From the NCBI GenBank assembly GCA_024114885.1, contig CP099419.1, forward strand, positions 2,356,001 to 2,420,000: a stretch of 64,000 bases of DNA. The letters are read 5' to 3'. This document shows positions 20,461-32,493 of the stretch, piece after piece (the stretch's first letter is position 1; the number at the start of each line of letters is the position of its first letter). The notes beneath the pieces are model-generated. The model was given only the letters and a program-made list of their open reading frames with translations, was not told where the DNA came from and ran no database searches. The translations under genes were made by a program, and so were the position numbers. Origin of the DNA: Septoria linicola (Eukaryota; Ascomycota; Dothideomycetes; Mycosphaerellales; Mycosphaerellaceae).

Positions 20461-21140
20461 AAAAGCCCAGCTACAGCTTTGTGCTGGCTGCAGCCAAGAC
20501 CTAGCCACCAGGCTAGCACATGACACACCTAGTATCAGGAATCCTATCTGCTAGCATTTCAGGCAAATGCGACATGACGACCAAGCATCAATACTACTGG
20601 ACCGAGTTACGAACTGTTTTTTGATCGCTCTATACCCACCGGACGAGAACGGCCCATTACCATCAACCAGACTTTTGTACTGCAGTTCCTTTGCTTTGCG
20701 TTGAGCGTCCTAAATCACATAATCAGAAGCGTGTGGTTGTCGAACGCAGTCACTTTTGTACATATATCCTCGGGCGGGCTGCATTGAGTGGCAACGGTAG
20801 AGCCGAGAAGGAACTTGACTTTGCTCGATCTACACTACCTATAGCTCATCACGCAGAACCGAAAATTCAATCGCTTGATGCCAGTACTTCACGCGGCGGG
20901 GCGATGTCATACGATGTTGATGGCCTTGTTGGAGGAGAAGACAAGCACATGTTTGCATTGCCAGGCCTGTCACTCGTCATATTATATGAAAAGTGCCGCA
21001 CGTCGAATTTGGTCGCTGTCGATATTGGGACCCTGCACATTTCGTGGAGCCGCTGTATATGTACCCTTTGCAAACGCATCTTCGAAGTCATGGCTCGTCT
21101 GGCAGCGTCACCCGAACTGCATCGAATACCCTTGTGGCAT
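20461..21140. other. Intergenic between convergent genes
   Basis: 680 bp containing the 3' ends of the ADF-H and OSH genes. The forward frame starting at 20691 runs antisense into OSH and is a shadow. Nothing else recognised. Confidence 0.4.
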
Positions 21141-24100
21141 CTAAAAGATCTCTTCAAGCCTCTCACTGCCCCAATTTCTCTTGCCCTCTGCCACCTCATC
21201 CCTAACCTGCCAGTACTCATGATTGAATTTCCAGAACTCCTCTCCGGTGACAGGATGCTTTGCTCTGACAAACCATCGAGGAACGAACTCCTCTCCCTTG
21301 GCTTCACGGACTCTGCGCCGGGCACGCTGTCCTTCTTCTACGCGAGTCTTTTCTGTAGCTGCGAAGTCATACTCGGCGTCCTCCATCGCTCGCTGATCAG
21401 GCCTGAGGCGAGAGTCTGTCGGTGCAACCAGAGGCTTCAATTTCTCGGGCAAGTCGTTGAGTGTGACCACGAATGGTGTCAAGTTGAAGGGAATCTCGCC
21501 CGGAGGAGGCCGGTAGTGAGCCTCCCACACCAAGAAAGCTTTGTCACCCTTCTCTGCGGAGCCTTCGGATGGGTCAACAGAGCCTTCGTAGCCAGGAGTC
21601 AGGCGAGCGTAGATTTTGTCGTTCCATCTTCCACCAAGAGACCAGCGAGTCTTGCCATCTCTATCAAGCACCTTTCCTGAGACCTGATAAGCAGAAGACG
21701 CTTTCCAGCCCCTTGGCTTGAAGTCTACGAGTGCAGTCTCGCCTGTCGTCCAGTTCTTGATCTCCATGAGACCATAGTTGTCAACAACAGGATTACCGGT
21801 GAGAATTCCAACGACTGAGGATGTGACCTTTTTCCAAGTATACACTTCCTCTGGACCACCGTCAATCGGCCGTATGTGGAGATACCAGGTTCCAGTGGGA
21901 TTGAACTCAAAGGACTTGCCATAGAACTTGGACTTCACATTCGATTCACCGTAATAAGTCCACTTTGCTGACTCTGCATAGGCGGCGCCTACGGGAGGAT
22001 GGTGTGTGACTTGCTCGATGAAGAATCGATAGCCCTCATCAGGACGAACGTATTCAAAAGTTTCTCCCAGAAGAGGATTGAAAGGCTTAGCCACACGACC
22101 AATTGTCCCGGCGTACTCTGATGCGGCGAATGCGGCAACGTAGACCATACGTTCGGAGGAGTCGGTGCGGTCCGCTGCGGTGTTGAGCAGGGTGGTGTAT
22201 TCCATATCTGCCACGACTGCGTAATGCAAAGACGTAGGCTCATTGAATGTTACGGGTAGAGTCATCTTGGTCATGTCCTTTCCAATCATGGATTTAAGCA
22301 CAGCCTGCCAAGATGTCAGTGAATTCTGGTTAGAGAGGTGAGCACTGTTCACATACCCAAAGCGAGACCTTTGGCCTGTTGTCTGCATCGATCTTCAGTC
22401 GCTTACGCAGACCATCTTCGTACCCTCGGTAGCTCTTCGAGATTTGCTGCTCTTTCTGTCGCCGGTCATTCTCCACGCTGGAGTCATCCTGGGCACCGGC
22501 CTTGTCATGTGGAATCGCCTCTGGCGATCGCGGCGGCTCAGGAAGCGCAGTCACAATCTCGACCTCGCCTGCATCAACAGCATCAAAGAATTCATCCTCC
22601 TCTTCGCTTTCATCATCCGAGATCTCGTTGTTCGTGAGCTCTGCAATAGTTTGGCGTCGCTTGACACTGGGGCCAGCGGGCACCTCGAGAAGAGGCCGAG
22701 ACGTGTCGCCTCCCTCGACTAATGGCGACCCGACCCTTGACGCCGGATTGGTGCCATCGAGAGCGTCCTTCAATGCCTTCTTAGTCCGCTTTCTCTTATC
22801 CTCAGACTCGCCAATGCGATTCTCAAGCTCTTCCTGCTCGCGGGCGACCTTAGCCATGCTATCTTCCCACAAACTTCGGATGTTCTGCTCTCGCTCTAAT
22901 CGATATTGCCAGTATGCTTCGTGATCCCTTGAGATACGCAATAAGTCCATGAGGAGGCCCTTCAAATTGCCAACTGCATGCTCATAGGAGGACAAAGCCT
23001 GCACGACAGTGGGGTGGCCGAGAGATGTCTCGGGACTTTTGTCCTTCTCACTGCGCAGTGCTGCAGACACCTGTTCGAGGAGATCGAGCTGAAGCTTGGC
23101 AGACTGTGCAGTGATACTGAAGGCATCCTTGTTGGCGGGCTTAATCTCGTGGCTGCTCGCGTCATCGCCGTACTCTTCGTCATCGTCGAGGTCCCTTTCG
23201 ATGGTCGCTGTTCCAGTGCGACTCAGATTGCGGATAATTACCGATGCGCCGTCTGCTTCACTTGGATCGTATGCACTCAAGTTGCCGTCGCCGAGCGTGC
23301 TACCTGCCATGGGTGTCGAGCCACCACTAACCGCTGTAGCTGGGATCAATCCGCCGCCACTATGGGCCACCTCCATCTCCCGTGTCCTGATACGCTCGAG
23401 CTGCTCATGCTTAGCACTCGCTTCCTGTCGTTCACGCTTTTGTTCTTCTTTGGCCTCGTCCTTTGCCCATTGAATTGCATTGTTCAGGGCCCAAAACCAT
23501 CTCTTCGCCTCAACTTGATGATTTGCCTTCAGGTCATACTTGACCGAGCTCTTGCCATGAATTTCAAAGTGTAATTTATCTTTGTCTTTTGGGTCCATCT
23601 GTAGCGCTGCGATGCGCATATTGATGGCCCCGCGACAGGCACTTCCGGCATCGTCTTGGTGCTTATAATATGATAGCACTCCGTCTTCTAGCACGAACCA
23701 CCTTAACTTGTAGCCAGATGTGTAATTTGTCCACTTCTTAAGGTATCCTTTCATCTCACGGCTCTCTTTGCTACCAGGCCCACTCTCGCCAGTTGGGATT
23801 CCGCTGGCTTGGGAACCTCCGCCCAGTATTGTCTGCTCCTGAATTTGTCGCTGCGCCGCAGCAGCAGCAGGCGAACGCTTGAGTATCGCTCGTGTCTTGT
23901 CATCCTTTGTGACGTCCTGAGGCAATTTACCTCTACGATCTCGTCGAAACGGGTCTGCGCCATTGAGAAGCAGTAACTGAGCAAGCTTGAGGTCCTTCTT
24001 GCGTGCGGCTTCGTGGAGCAGGCTGCCTCCATCTGCGGTAGTAGCTGGTTCTGTAGCCAGTTCTGGACCATTAATATCTAGCGTAGATCGCACGCGACTC

Positions 24101-25104
24101 TCTCCCAGAAGTTCCTCTAGACCATCGTAATCGCCCTTTGCCACTAGTTGCTGTATTATGCGCACCCGCTGATCAATATATACAGACCTCGAAAGCTGAA
24201 GCATTTGGAAAATCTCGGGATTGCGAGCCACATCAATTGCAGTCTTGCCCTGATAATTGGCACTGGAGTCGTTGACGTCCTTTTGCTCGAGGAGCAGCTT
24301 GACCACAGGAATGCGCCCAAGCATTGCCGCGACATGCAGAGGAGTGTTACCCTCGCGATCTGTGGCGTTGATGTCTGCGTCGTGTTGCGAAAGTACATAC
24401 TCAATAACGGGCATTTCTGCGCATTGAATGGCCAGGTGCAGAATTGTTGTGCCTTCGAGCTTCGCGTCGCCATCTGCTCGAGTGGCCTTTGCTATGGCTG
24501 CCGTGTCCCCGCTCCGCAGTGCCTCGAACACCTTGAACAAGCGCACGCTCTGCTCGATCGACGCACCTGGGGTCGCACTGCTGGGCGTGATCGGAGTGTC
24601 TTTCGTCGGCGAGCTGGGGCTCTGCGACACTTGCGTATTCGACATGGTGGTGGACAGGTGTGGTCGGTGGCTCGACTGCATCGATGCCCTCACGGGGGAC
24701 AGAAACTGGCCGCCGCCGGCATTGGAGCTGGCGGAAGCACCATCATTTGCAGGACTGGGCATGTTGTTGCTTTCGTTGGTCGTATCGCCCTCGGTTTGCA
24801 GCGTGGTCAATGTCGGCACATTTCCAGCTCTGCTGGAGAGTCGTTGAAGGATCTTGGACCTGGCGCGCTTGCTGGCGAAGGAGAGACACCAGTTAGTCTT
24901 GTGGTTTCAACCTAAATGCTGCCCGCCAGAGCCGCCAAGCTCGTTTCCAGGTGCTTGGACCGAACAGGCTGCACAGCAGCAAGCCGGTCGCATGCTGGTG
25001 CGAGCATACTCCGCCTCATATGGAGGACGTGGACCGACCGCGTTCAATTACTGGGGTTATGGAGAAACGTACTGCCCGCTGCCGCCGCCGTCTGCCGATG
25101 ACAT
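21141..25104 (-). CDS. Oxysterol-binding protein, Osh1/Osh2-like (ankyrin-PH-FFAT-ORD)
   Basis: Three exons: 25104-25073, 24871-22357 and 22304-21141; 1,236 residues. The 32-nt first exon (MSSADGGGSG) is inferred from a 201-nt intron with an exact ACTAAC branch point and CTCTCCTTCGCCAG acceptor; it keeps phase and yields KRARSKILQRLSSRAG. Without it the first ATG in frame is at 24762. Domains in order: ankyrin repeats (about 120-330), a PH domain (MKGYLKKWTNYTSGYKLRWF onward, about 380-480), a coiled segment, an FFAT motif in an acidic run (EEEDEFFDAVDAGE, about 770), and the ORD lipid-transfer domain with the signature EQVTHHPP. The protein should exchange sterol or PI4P between membranes at ER contact sites through VAP binding. 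Confidence 0.9.
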
Positions 25105-26067
25105 GGTAACTAATTGTTTTTGCTGCCCTGTACAACTTTCGTGTTCCTCCGCAAGACTAATAGTAAAGAAGAATCTCAGCGACACATTACGTGGCGTCAG
25201 GTCAAAACTGTTTCATGTCTCTCGAGGGTACATGGTAGAAGAGCGCTCGACAGGAGTTCGAGGCGATCGACATTTAATCCTAAGGTCGTTCTAGCGTACA
25301 ATGACGCTGCCCGCTTTTCGTGATATGGCAGCCACTCGCACCTGCTGCATCGGCTCTGGCTTCGGTCGATGATGCCGCTAAGTGGACAGCACGCCGAGAC
25401 GCTGGCAGGACAGCTCCGGCAAGGAAAAGCTATATTTCACGACGGCAGATGTGGCCCACGATGGTGGAACATACGTCAACGTGGGCTGCGCAATGATTGA
25501 GGCTTCAGCGATTGTCCACCAGTGATTGGATCACGACGACGGTCCTCGAGCTCGCGACTCCGGTCATCTACTTCAAGGATCATGATGATCTACAACGGGG
25601 TCTATAGAGACGTGCCCAGGCTGGCCATTTTCAGGCATGACTTGGTGCGAGCCAGTCTCTGTCATCCTGGAGCAAATAGCATCGCACCCTCGCACCTCAT
25701 TTATATTGCTGCAGATTTCATCAGAACTTTCGCCAGTGCGGCTACGACAATGAGCACAGTTCCTTGCGATCAGATGTCTTGCTGCTGAATCATACAAGCG
25801 CAGTACTCCTCACGCAGTCTTCACACAAGCATGCACTTGCACTTTAGTTGAGCTAGATTGAATCTGGTGCGTTGATGTCTGATTATCTTTGTGGAAGAGC
25901 GAGATTCAGTCCACCATGGCAGGCACGATTGTACTCACAGGTCGGCTGCTCATTTTGGTAGCGAATCGCAAGAAAGTAAGTGCAGCTGACCATACAACAA
26001 ATATACTCAATCCAACATAAATATTGTCTTCACAGCCATAGCTATACCCAACAACAGTTCACTCAAC
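25105..26067. other. Intergenic, with a possible short gene remnant
   Basis: About 960 bp between divergent genes. At 25916 an ATG opens MAGTIVLTG, like the first nine residues of many short-chain dehydrogenases, but the frame does not continue as that family. Nothing else supported; the pyrimidine/CA-rich stretch before 26068 is probably the 5' leader. Confidence 0.35.
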
Positions 26068-26895
26068 ATGGGCAACACGCCTGTCAAATTCCTTGTGCTA
26101 TCAGACACGCACAATTTCGACGAGAGCGCAGATCTGTGCCCTCTGAAGCATCCCATGCCTGCAGTCGACGTCGTTCTTCACTGTGGTGATCTGACCTCTG
26201 TAGGCGGTGCCTCATCTTACAAAAAGGCTCTCCGACTCCTGGGTAGTTTTGACGCCCAGCTCAAGATTGTGATAGCAGGTAATCACGATCTAGATCTTGA
26301 TGGCCACTACTGGCGCGCTCACCTGGATGGAGACGATAAACTCGAGGATCATGATAATGCAATTGCACTCATGACGGGATCAGAGGCACGTGCCAACAAC
26401 ATCACCTATCTCACCGAAGGTCCGCACACATTCACTCTACGCAGTGGCAAAAGCTTCAAGATCTTCGTGTCTCCCTACACGCCAGAATTCAACGACTGGG
26501 CCTTTGGCTACAAGAGAGGCGAGACGCGGTGGAACATCCCGGATGATGTCGACATTGTCATGACCCATGGGCCGCCTTTCAAGGTCTTGGATTACAGCAG
26601 TGTGGCAAAGAAGCATCTGGGCTGCGAGACATTGCTCAAAGAGGTGGAACGGGTGAAGCCCCTGATGCACTGCTTTGGTCACATTCATGATGGGTACGGA
26701 ATCGCTCACCACCCATTGTCTTGGTGGAGCGTAGAAGGAGACATGGCTGTCGCAGTAAGCCAAGCAGGCACGAGCAAGCCTCGACGCGAACTCAGAATCA
26801 AGAGGGGAGAAAGTATGCTCATGGTAAATGCTGCTGTGATGAATGAGGACTACCAGCCGAAGAATGCCCCCTGGGTGATTGAGCTGCCACTGTAG
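26068..26895 (+). CDS. Calcineurin-like metallophosphoesterase (MPPED/UPF0046 type)
   Basis: Single exon, 275 residues. The metallophosphoesterase motifs are complete: LSDTH at about residue 12, HCGDLT, AGNHDLDLD, a THGPP site and the closing CFGHIHDGYG. These residues bind a two-metal centre. The overall length and the GYKRGETRWNIPDDVDIVMT region fit the small cytosolic MPPED1/2-like group found widely in ascomycetes, whose physiological substrates are unsettled. No targeting sequence is evident, though the start MGNTP could be read as a weak N-myristoylation-type sequence. No intron needed. Confidence 0.88.
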   Translation: MGNTPVKFLVLSDTHNFDESADLCPLKHPMPAVDVVLHCGDLTSVGGASSYKKALRLLGSFDAQLKIVIAGNHDLDLDGHYWRAHLDGDDKLEDHDNAIALMTGSEARANNITYLTEGPHTFTLRSGKSFKIFVSPYTPEFNDWAFGYKRGETRWNIPDDVDIVMTHGPPFKVLDYSSVAKKHLGCETLLKEVERVKPLMHCFGHIHDGYGIAHHPLSWWSVEGDMAVAVSQAGTSKPRRELRIKRGESMLMVNAAVMNEDYQPKNAPWVIELPL

Positions 26896-27009
26896 CGAGA
26901 GCACGGCGACCCGAAGACTGGAATATCGCAGTCAGGGAACGCTCTTAATCAGCTAGACATAGCTGTCAGCGCATCGCCGTATATGCGTATATGCGCATGT
27001 GAAGCATCT

Positions 27010-28073
27010 TTATAGCCTCAGATACCCCCATGACAAAGTAGCAAGAACGCTGTCTTTCCTCTCGCCCTCTTTGTGGACGTGACCTTTTTCCTCAGCCGGC
27101 TGGTTCTCCTTTTCCTCGCTGTCACTGCACAAGGCCTCCTCACTCGTGAGCTGCTCGGTTTTGATTTCTGCATCCTTGCCCTCCCCGTCTTCGCTGCCTT
27201 CTTCCTTGATCTCGCCATGACTAAAGTCATAATCATCATCGTAGCGACTCATCTCCCCGGGCTCTGGCGTACGGCTCCGGGCACGTCGCTCTGCTAGATG
27301 CTCATCGTCCAGCATCTCCTCGTCCTCCTTGACCTGGATCGTATCCTCTTCGACGTAGGGAACTAGAGAGTACTCTACACGCTTTCGTGGTGTCGCGCGA
27401 TACACAAACCTCTGTCTCAGCTTCTGCGTAATCAATTTGTGTGCGTTATCGAGATGAACCTCGAACCTCCGAATCTCGTTCCGCACCTAGTTCACTTGTC
27501 AGTTCTGGGCCTTGCGAGGTGATCAAGAACAGAGAGATTCGCAGCAACTTACCCACTCGATCTCATCTCTCGCCTCCTCAAGATACCGCATAGTGCGTCC
27601 TCTATCAAGCGCACGGATGCCAGCCTCGCGCATTTCCTCCTGAGTTCATATATCTGTCAGCAGGGATCACTCTAGCCAGAGCAACGAGCAGCATGCGGAC
27701 GTGAAGTTGGGCCAGCTCGCTTGGGTTATTGCTGCTCTCGCTGAGTGAGGAGCTCGAGTCTTCGATAAATTGGACGCTGGAAAACACTCACAATAGCGTC
27801 CAGGTTGAACATCCGCTCTGACCAGAAAGACTCTGGGTCAAATTGCATGCCGTACTGCTGCTCAGTCGCTGTATTGACGATGTATTCCAATTGAGGATCG
27901 AGGCGGATCTTGATCTGCATGACGGCAGCCATCAGTGCGGAGTGCATATCGGACAGCCGCGGTGGAGGATTGGTGAGGACGTCACGGCGGTCGTATCCAG
28001 CGAGCCATAGACGAAGTGAATCGAGACCTCGCTCCGCGAAGACGTTCGAAGGATCAAGATAGCAGCGCGCCAT
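27010..28073 (-). CDS. Conserved-looking coiled-coil protein, function unknown
   Basis: Three exons: 28073-27792, 27639-27553 and 27486-27010; 281 residues, all junctions phase 0. The N-terminal 95 residues are helical (ERGLDSLRLWLAGYDRRDVL onward). The middle exon (EEMREAGIRALDRGRTMRYL, then EEARDEIEW) continues directly into a charged helix, VRNEIRRFEVHLDNAHKLIT. A basic motif follows (RQRFVYRATPRKRVEYSLVP) and then a long acidic tail with RSRTPEPGEMS. The smooth helix across two splice junctions supports the model. The basic motif plus acidic SP-type tail suggests a nuclear protein (inference). I do not recognise a family. Confidence 0.65.
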
Positions 28074-28547
28074 TATGCTTGTCTTTGTCTTGTTGATATG
28101 TTATTTTACCGCGTCGTCCGCTACGCAGCGGAGATGTAAAGTGAAGAAAGTGAAGCGCGACTGACTGACAAGGACTAATGCACGTGTGCATGAACGCGAC
28201 TCTCGCACAACGGCGCTTCACTGAGCCGTAGATCGGTTCTCTCTGTCTGTTCCAGTGAAGAGCCAGGATTGCCGAGGGGCGGAAACACTTCTTAGCACTG
28301 ACAAGAAAGTAGTCGCTGTTTCCTGATCTGTGTGCGATCTTTTCGCTGTTCCGTCGATATGCGATAACACGCTGTGCACTTCACCACAAGCTCGCCTCAG
28401 GTACAGATTCATTCTCCACACTGACAGCATGCACTTCTAGATTCCAGGTTCAGTAGTATGCTGCATCGCAGAAACAGGGCAGGGAGGTATATCTGCTATG
28501 AAGACTGATTCTACTCACAGTATATCAAGGACCTTTCCTCACCAGCA
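28074..28547. other. Intergenic: promoter of the coiled-coil gene and 3' end of the SAC gene
   Basis: 474 bp, both flanking genes on the minus strand. No coding frame supported. Confidence 0.4.
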
Positions 28548-31500
28548 TTAGGCCCACACGAGCTTTTTCAAAGAGTAACCCAGACTCTCGACGTAGCTTG
28601 TGCTCTTCTTGGCCTCAGCTGCCGAAATAATATCGTGTTCTTGCACTTCGAGGGCATCCTTGCTCTCATCGAAGTCAGGACCACTATCCTGCTCACTAGC
28701 CTTGCGTAGAGCCCTCTCAAGTGCCCCGGTCATGCTCTTCACAGCCTCGACCTCTTTCATTTTTGCGGCATCCGTCTGCTTAGTGCTCTCTTCATGTCGC
28801 TTAGGTGGCAAGGCCTTGAAAGCTAGCACACGTGTTTCGCCGATTCCTGGTGACGAGTGGATTCTGCGGTTACTGTCGTCCTGCATACCTTTCCGCACGA
28901 TGTCTGCGGTAGCGCCGATTAGTATATGCGCAGGAGATCGATACATACCATCGTATCAAGTCAGTACTCACTTTCTACCTTAGCGTCAGAGTCGGGCACA
29001 TTCTTCGTGGAGCCTTGTCCCACACTCAGACTGCGTGTATTCGTTCGGACTGTTGATGGACCTTGGTTTGTGTACCGTATGGCAAAGCCATAGTTCTTGG
29101 TCTCGTCCACATGGCTCGGGCCAAGGGCTGAAGTGACGTAAGGACCTCTCCAGATCTCACGGATGTCAAGCAGGTCGACACGTTCGAAGGAGCCCACTTT
29201 GTCAGTGTCCCAATCGAAGCGACAAAAGTAGAGCGCTTTCTCGGTCAAAAGCAGCACGCACTCCTCAAAGGGCAAGGATCGCAACGTATTGGACATCCGA
29301 GGACAGCTGAGGGTCCATGCAGAGACAAGTTCTTCGTCTGGATCTGCGAGTACGATCTTGATGCAGGTATCGATAGCATTTTGCCTGATCACATTCATAT
29401 CAAGCGCGTAGTCCTGGGTTTGCATGTCCGTTTCGAACTCTTCGAATACGATTGGCGAGGCGCCTAGGAAGTAGTCGATATTGGTTTGCAAGAAATAGTC
29501 CCCAAAGATATTGTTGTAGTAGCGATTCAGGGTCAGACTGAAGTCAGACAGCGCTCCTGTCCAGTTCCGTTTCCTCGTTCTCGTGAAGTCGCCCTTGAGG
29601 GCTGAGGTGCCAGCATATTGCTTGGAAATTGCATCGCCATTGTCTGCCCCTATGATATGACAGGTCGAAGGTCAGCAGTGTCTTGGCGATACCTTGTGTC
29701 TCCGTCCTGTTGCTGTGCCGAGCTGGGTACAAGGTGCCACAGCACCGGCACAACAGACGGAGACCCCCGGGAGGCGAGGTGTTTTCTGGTAATTACTTCA
29801 CGTACAGAGAGTATTGAACCATTGCGTCTTCGGGTCGCTCTTGAGGTCGATGCTCAATCCCAAATTCTGGAGCTGGCTCGTAAGAGCGAGACTTCCAGCG
29901 GCGGCTTGTGTAACATTCGTCCGATCTAGGCAGTCCATACCTGAGAGCGACGAATAGCAGTCAGCGATTACATCCGACACGATGCTCAATAGAGATCTTA
30001 CAATTTGTGCGCATTACGCCTTGCTGCATTTGCTCAACTTTGCCGTCCTGTAGGACGGTGCATCCGGACGCTTCAAGAAAGCCACTCATGGTGTCCATGA
30101 GAATCTGGATATTCTCAAACTTCATTCCCTTGCATTCTCCGTGAAAGTCAAACCATTCGAATCGCAGCGGGGTTTGTGCGCTGATTCCACCACTCTCATT
30201 GAACGATTTGGCAGCCGCCTCGTACGCAGACCCAATCTTGACTTCGGTTCCGTGCTTGTCCACCAGAGACACAGCAGCTACATTGCCGTAGCGACTACTG
30301 AGAAATTCGAAATGCTTCTTGAACGCAGCTTGGTTCGTGGCGTCGCTCCCAAATAGCACTGGAGCTGGCTTGAAGCTATACGGACTCTGCGAGAAGAACA
30401 GTGGCATCGAGCCACGATACTGTAATAGTGAATAAGCCTTGTGGGTTTGAGCATTGTCGCTCCCCTGCGCTGACAGGATCTGCTCTGTTTCAACGCTATT
30501 GCCGACATTGCCCTGGTCATCTGGGATTTGTTAGGGCACAAGCCATGTGAAGGTAGTATTGTCTCAGAATGGGTTATGCCCATCAGACTTACCTATACCT
30601 CTTCGTAAGTAGCGCAACCCAGCACGCTTAACGGATCTTCGACTGATCAGAGTGAGGAGAAAGTCCATCTTGGCTGGAGCTTCCACAGCTGCGGCTTTCT
30701 GGGCAAAGTCAGTCAATTCTGTGCCCTCCGCCTCGGCGACCATTGCCTGGTCACTCTGCTCGGCGATGGAAAAGTCGCGCTGCCCAACGAAGCCCTGCAT
30801 CAGTGGCAAGACAAGAGTGTCTTCTCCAGCATCAATTATTGGTTTGGCCAGATGCCGGTTCCAGAAGAACAGACTGTCGAACCTCTTCCACAAGGGCACT
30901 GAGGGCGACATTGTGGACGCTGTTCCCAGAGCGCGAGACAAATCATGGTCGTAGGAGAAGTAGAAGCCACTCGAGCTAAAGTAAAGTCTGGTACTCTTTA
31001 TTATCCTAGGAGTCAGGTACTCGATGGCGCTCTGCCGTCGTTTTTCGGTGCTAGTCCTTCCTTTGGGCTCCTCTTGCGGGTCACTACTTTCATGGGCCGA
31101 CTTCTTGTCCGCCCCTGGCAGTGCGTGTGACTCTGACCTCTTCTGTTCCGATGTCAACTCCTCGAATGGTTGGGTGCTGGTTTGCCTGTTGCTCTTGCTG
31201 AACCAGCTTGTCGCGAAGCGACCAAACTTGCCCTTGTTCTGCACTACATCTTTCACGAAAGAAGTGCCTGTGCCTGGCTGCGGCGGTTCCAAGGCTTTGG
31301 CCTCGTCGCTCGGATGCTGATGTTCTGTTTGGTCGCCCGGCTCTGTCCCGGCGTCTTCGCCTACATCACTGTCGTCGGTCTCGTCTCCTGCTGAAGCGTT
31401 CTGTTTCAGCTGCACCTGGGCATTAGTGATCGCCGTCGCGGCCGAGCTTCTGTCCGACAACGGTATGAGCGTGACATCGGTGATTCGGTATACAGGTTTC

Positions 31501-31802
31501 TCGCGAATTTGTGCAACCTGCTCACGCTTGGTCACGGCGATGAGATATGAAGAGGATACTAGGTTCAGCAGACCTGCTGCGCATCAGCAGAGTCAGCGTG
31601 GTATTGTTGAACAGCGTCAGCTCCCACCAACGACGCCATGTGCTTCGAGCAAGCTGCCCTCGAAGACGTCGTCCTTCTCGCTGACTGCGGTGATCCTGTT
31701 GTTGCCATATTCAATTCGAGTTCCTCGTTGCTGGTGTGCAGATTGTATGAACAGGCCATCTACTGCCGCGCATATCAGCAGCTTTCTAGCGAGTCCAGAC
31801 AT
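28548..31802 (-). CDS. SAC-domain phosphoinositide phosphatase with hSac2 domain (INPP5F/Sac2-like)
   Basis: Six exons: 31802-31628, 31573-30593, 30520-30002, 29940-29806, 29649-28972 and 28903-28548; all phases agree and give 947 residues. It starts MSGLARKLLICAAVDGLFIQ. The SAC domain spans about residues 30-620 and includes the catalytic CX5R(T) motif in RTNCMDCLDRTNV (around 557-569). The following hSac2 homology region (CVLLLTEKALYFCRFDW) distinguishes it from Sac1 and Fig4. A helical tail ends the protein. There is no transmembrane pair, so it is not the ER Sac1. Expected role: 4- or 5-phosphate removal from phosphoinositides on endosomal or plasma membranes. An acidic, low-complexity insert lies around residues 110-220. 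The intron between exons 3 and 4 splits the codon of the catalytic Cys. Confidence 0.9.
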
Positions 31803-32493
31803 TGTAGTCGTATACTGGAGCCTCGAACGCGGTGCAAGAGCGTGTTGCAGATGCGCTGCAACCGTTGTTGTTTTGACTATGACGTTCTTTCCGTTGCTTT
31901 TCACGCTATCGCCTACCGTATACCGTAGAACAGCGAGGCTATCACGCCTCTCTGACAATACATCACTGATAATCACAGCCCGATAGATACATACAAACGC
32001 CCTCGGCAAAGCTGACACCTAGAGACATACACGCCGCCTCTTGAGTCAATTGCTGTTCAGGCCAAGCAGGTATTGAACACGCGCCGCGCGAGCATCTCTC
32101 AAATCCGGACTTGCTGAGGACCCACCAATTGCTTTTGAGCCATTATCTGGCTGGATAAGAGCTCTCGCTTCCTTTTGGCCGCTATACAAAATCCATCTCA
32201 CATACACCCGCGGTACCAGTCTCGCCTACATACATTGACTGTGGGCGAGCACGAGCATCTTCGGGCGGAGTTGCCCTCAGTGTACTCTGCATATCTCCAC
32301 CGAGCCTGGAAGTTGCCTCGAGTCCCGACACGAGACACGGGCGAGTCGATACCGCAGGCATCCTTGCCGTGTCCAGTATGGATACTTTACTGTAAGTGCG
32401 TCGTGTGCGCTCTCCGAAAAGGGTGGTTCGCACCGAGACTTTGATTCAAATCTGTTCAGTTGCAGTACTGAGAGCATCATGTGTTGACATTTT
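31803..32493. promoter_or_regulatory. Divergent promoter region of the SAC and PFK2 genes
   Basis: About 690 bp between opposed starts. A 5' exon of the kinase gene could lie here (the 90-codon frame at 32175-32444 has no recognisable content), since acceptor-like sites occur just before and after the chosen ATG at 32494. Confidence 0.35.

Noticed and set aside
20691..21680. 329-codon forward frame
   Set aside because: Its right half is antisense to the conserved OSH lipid-binding domain; the rest has no protein character.
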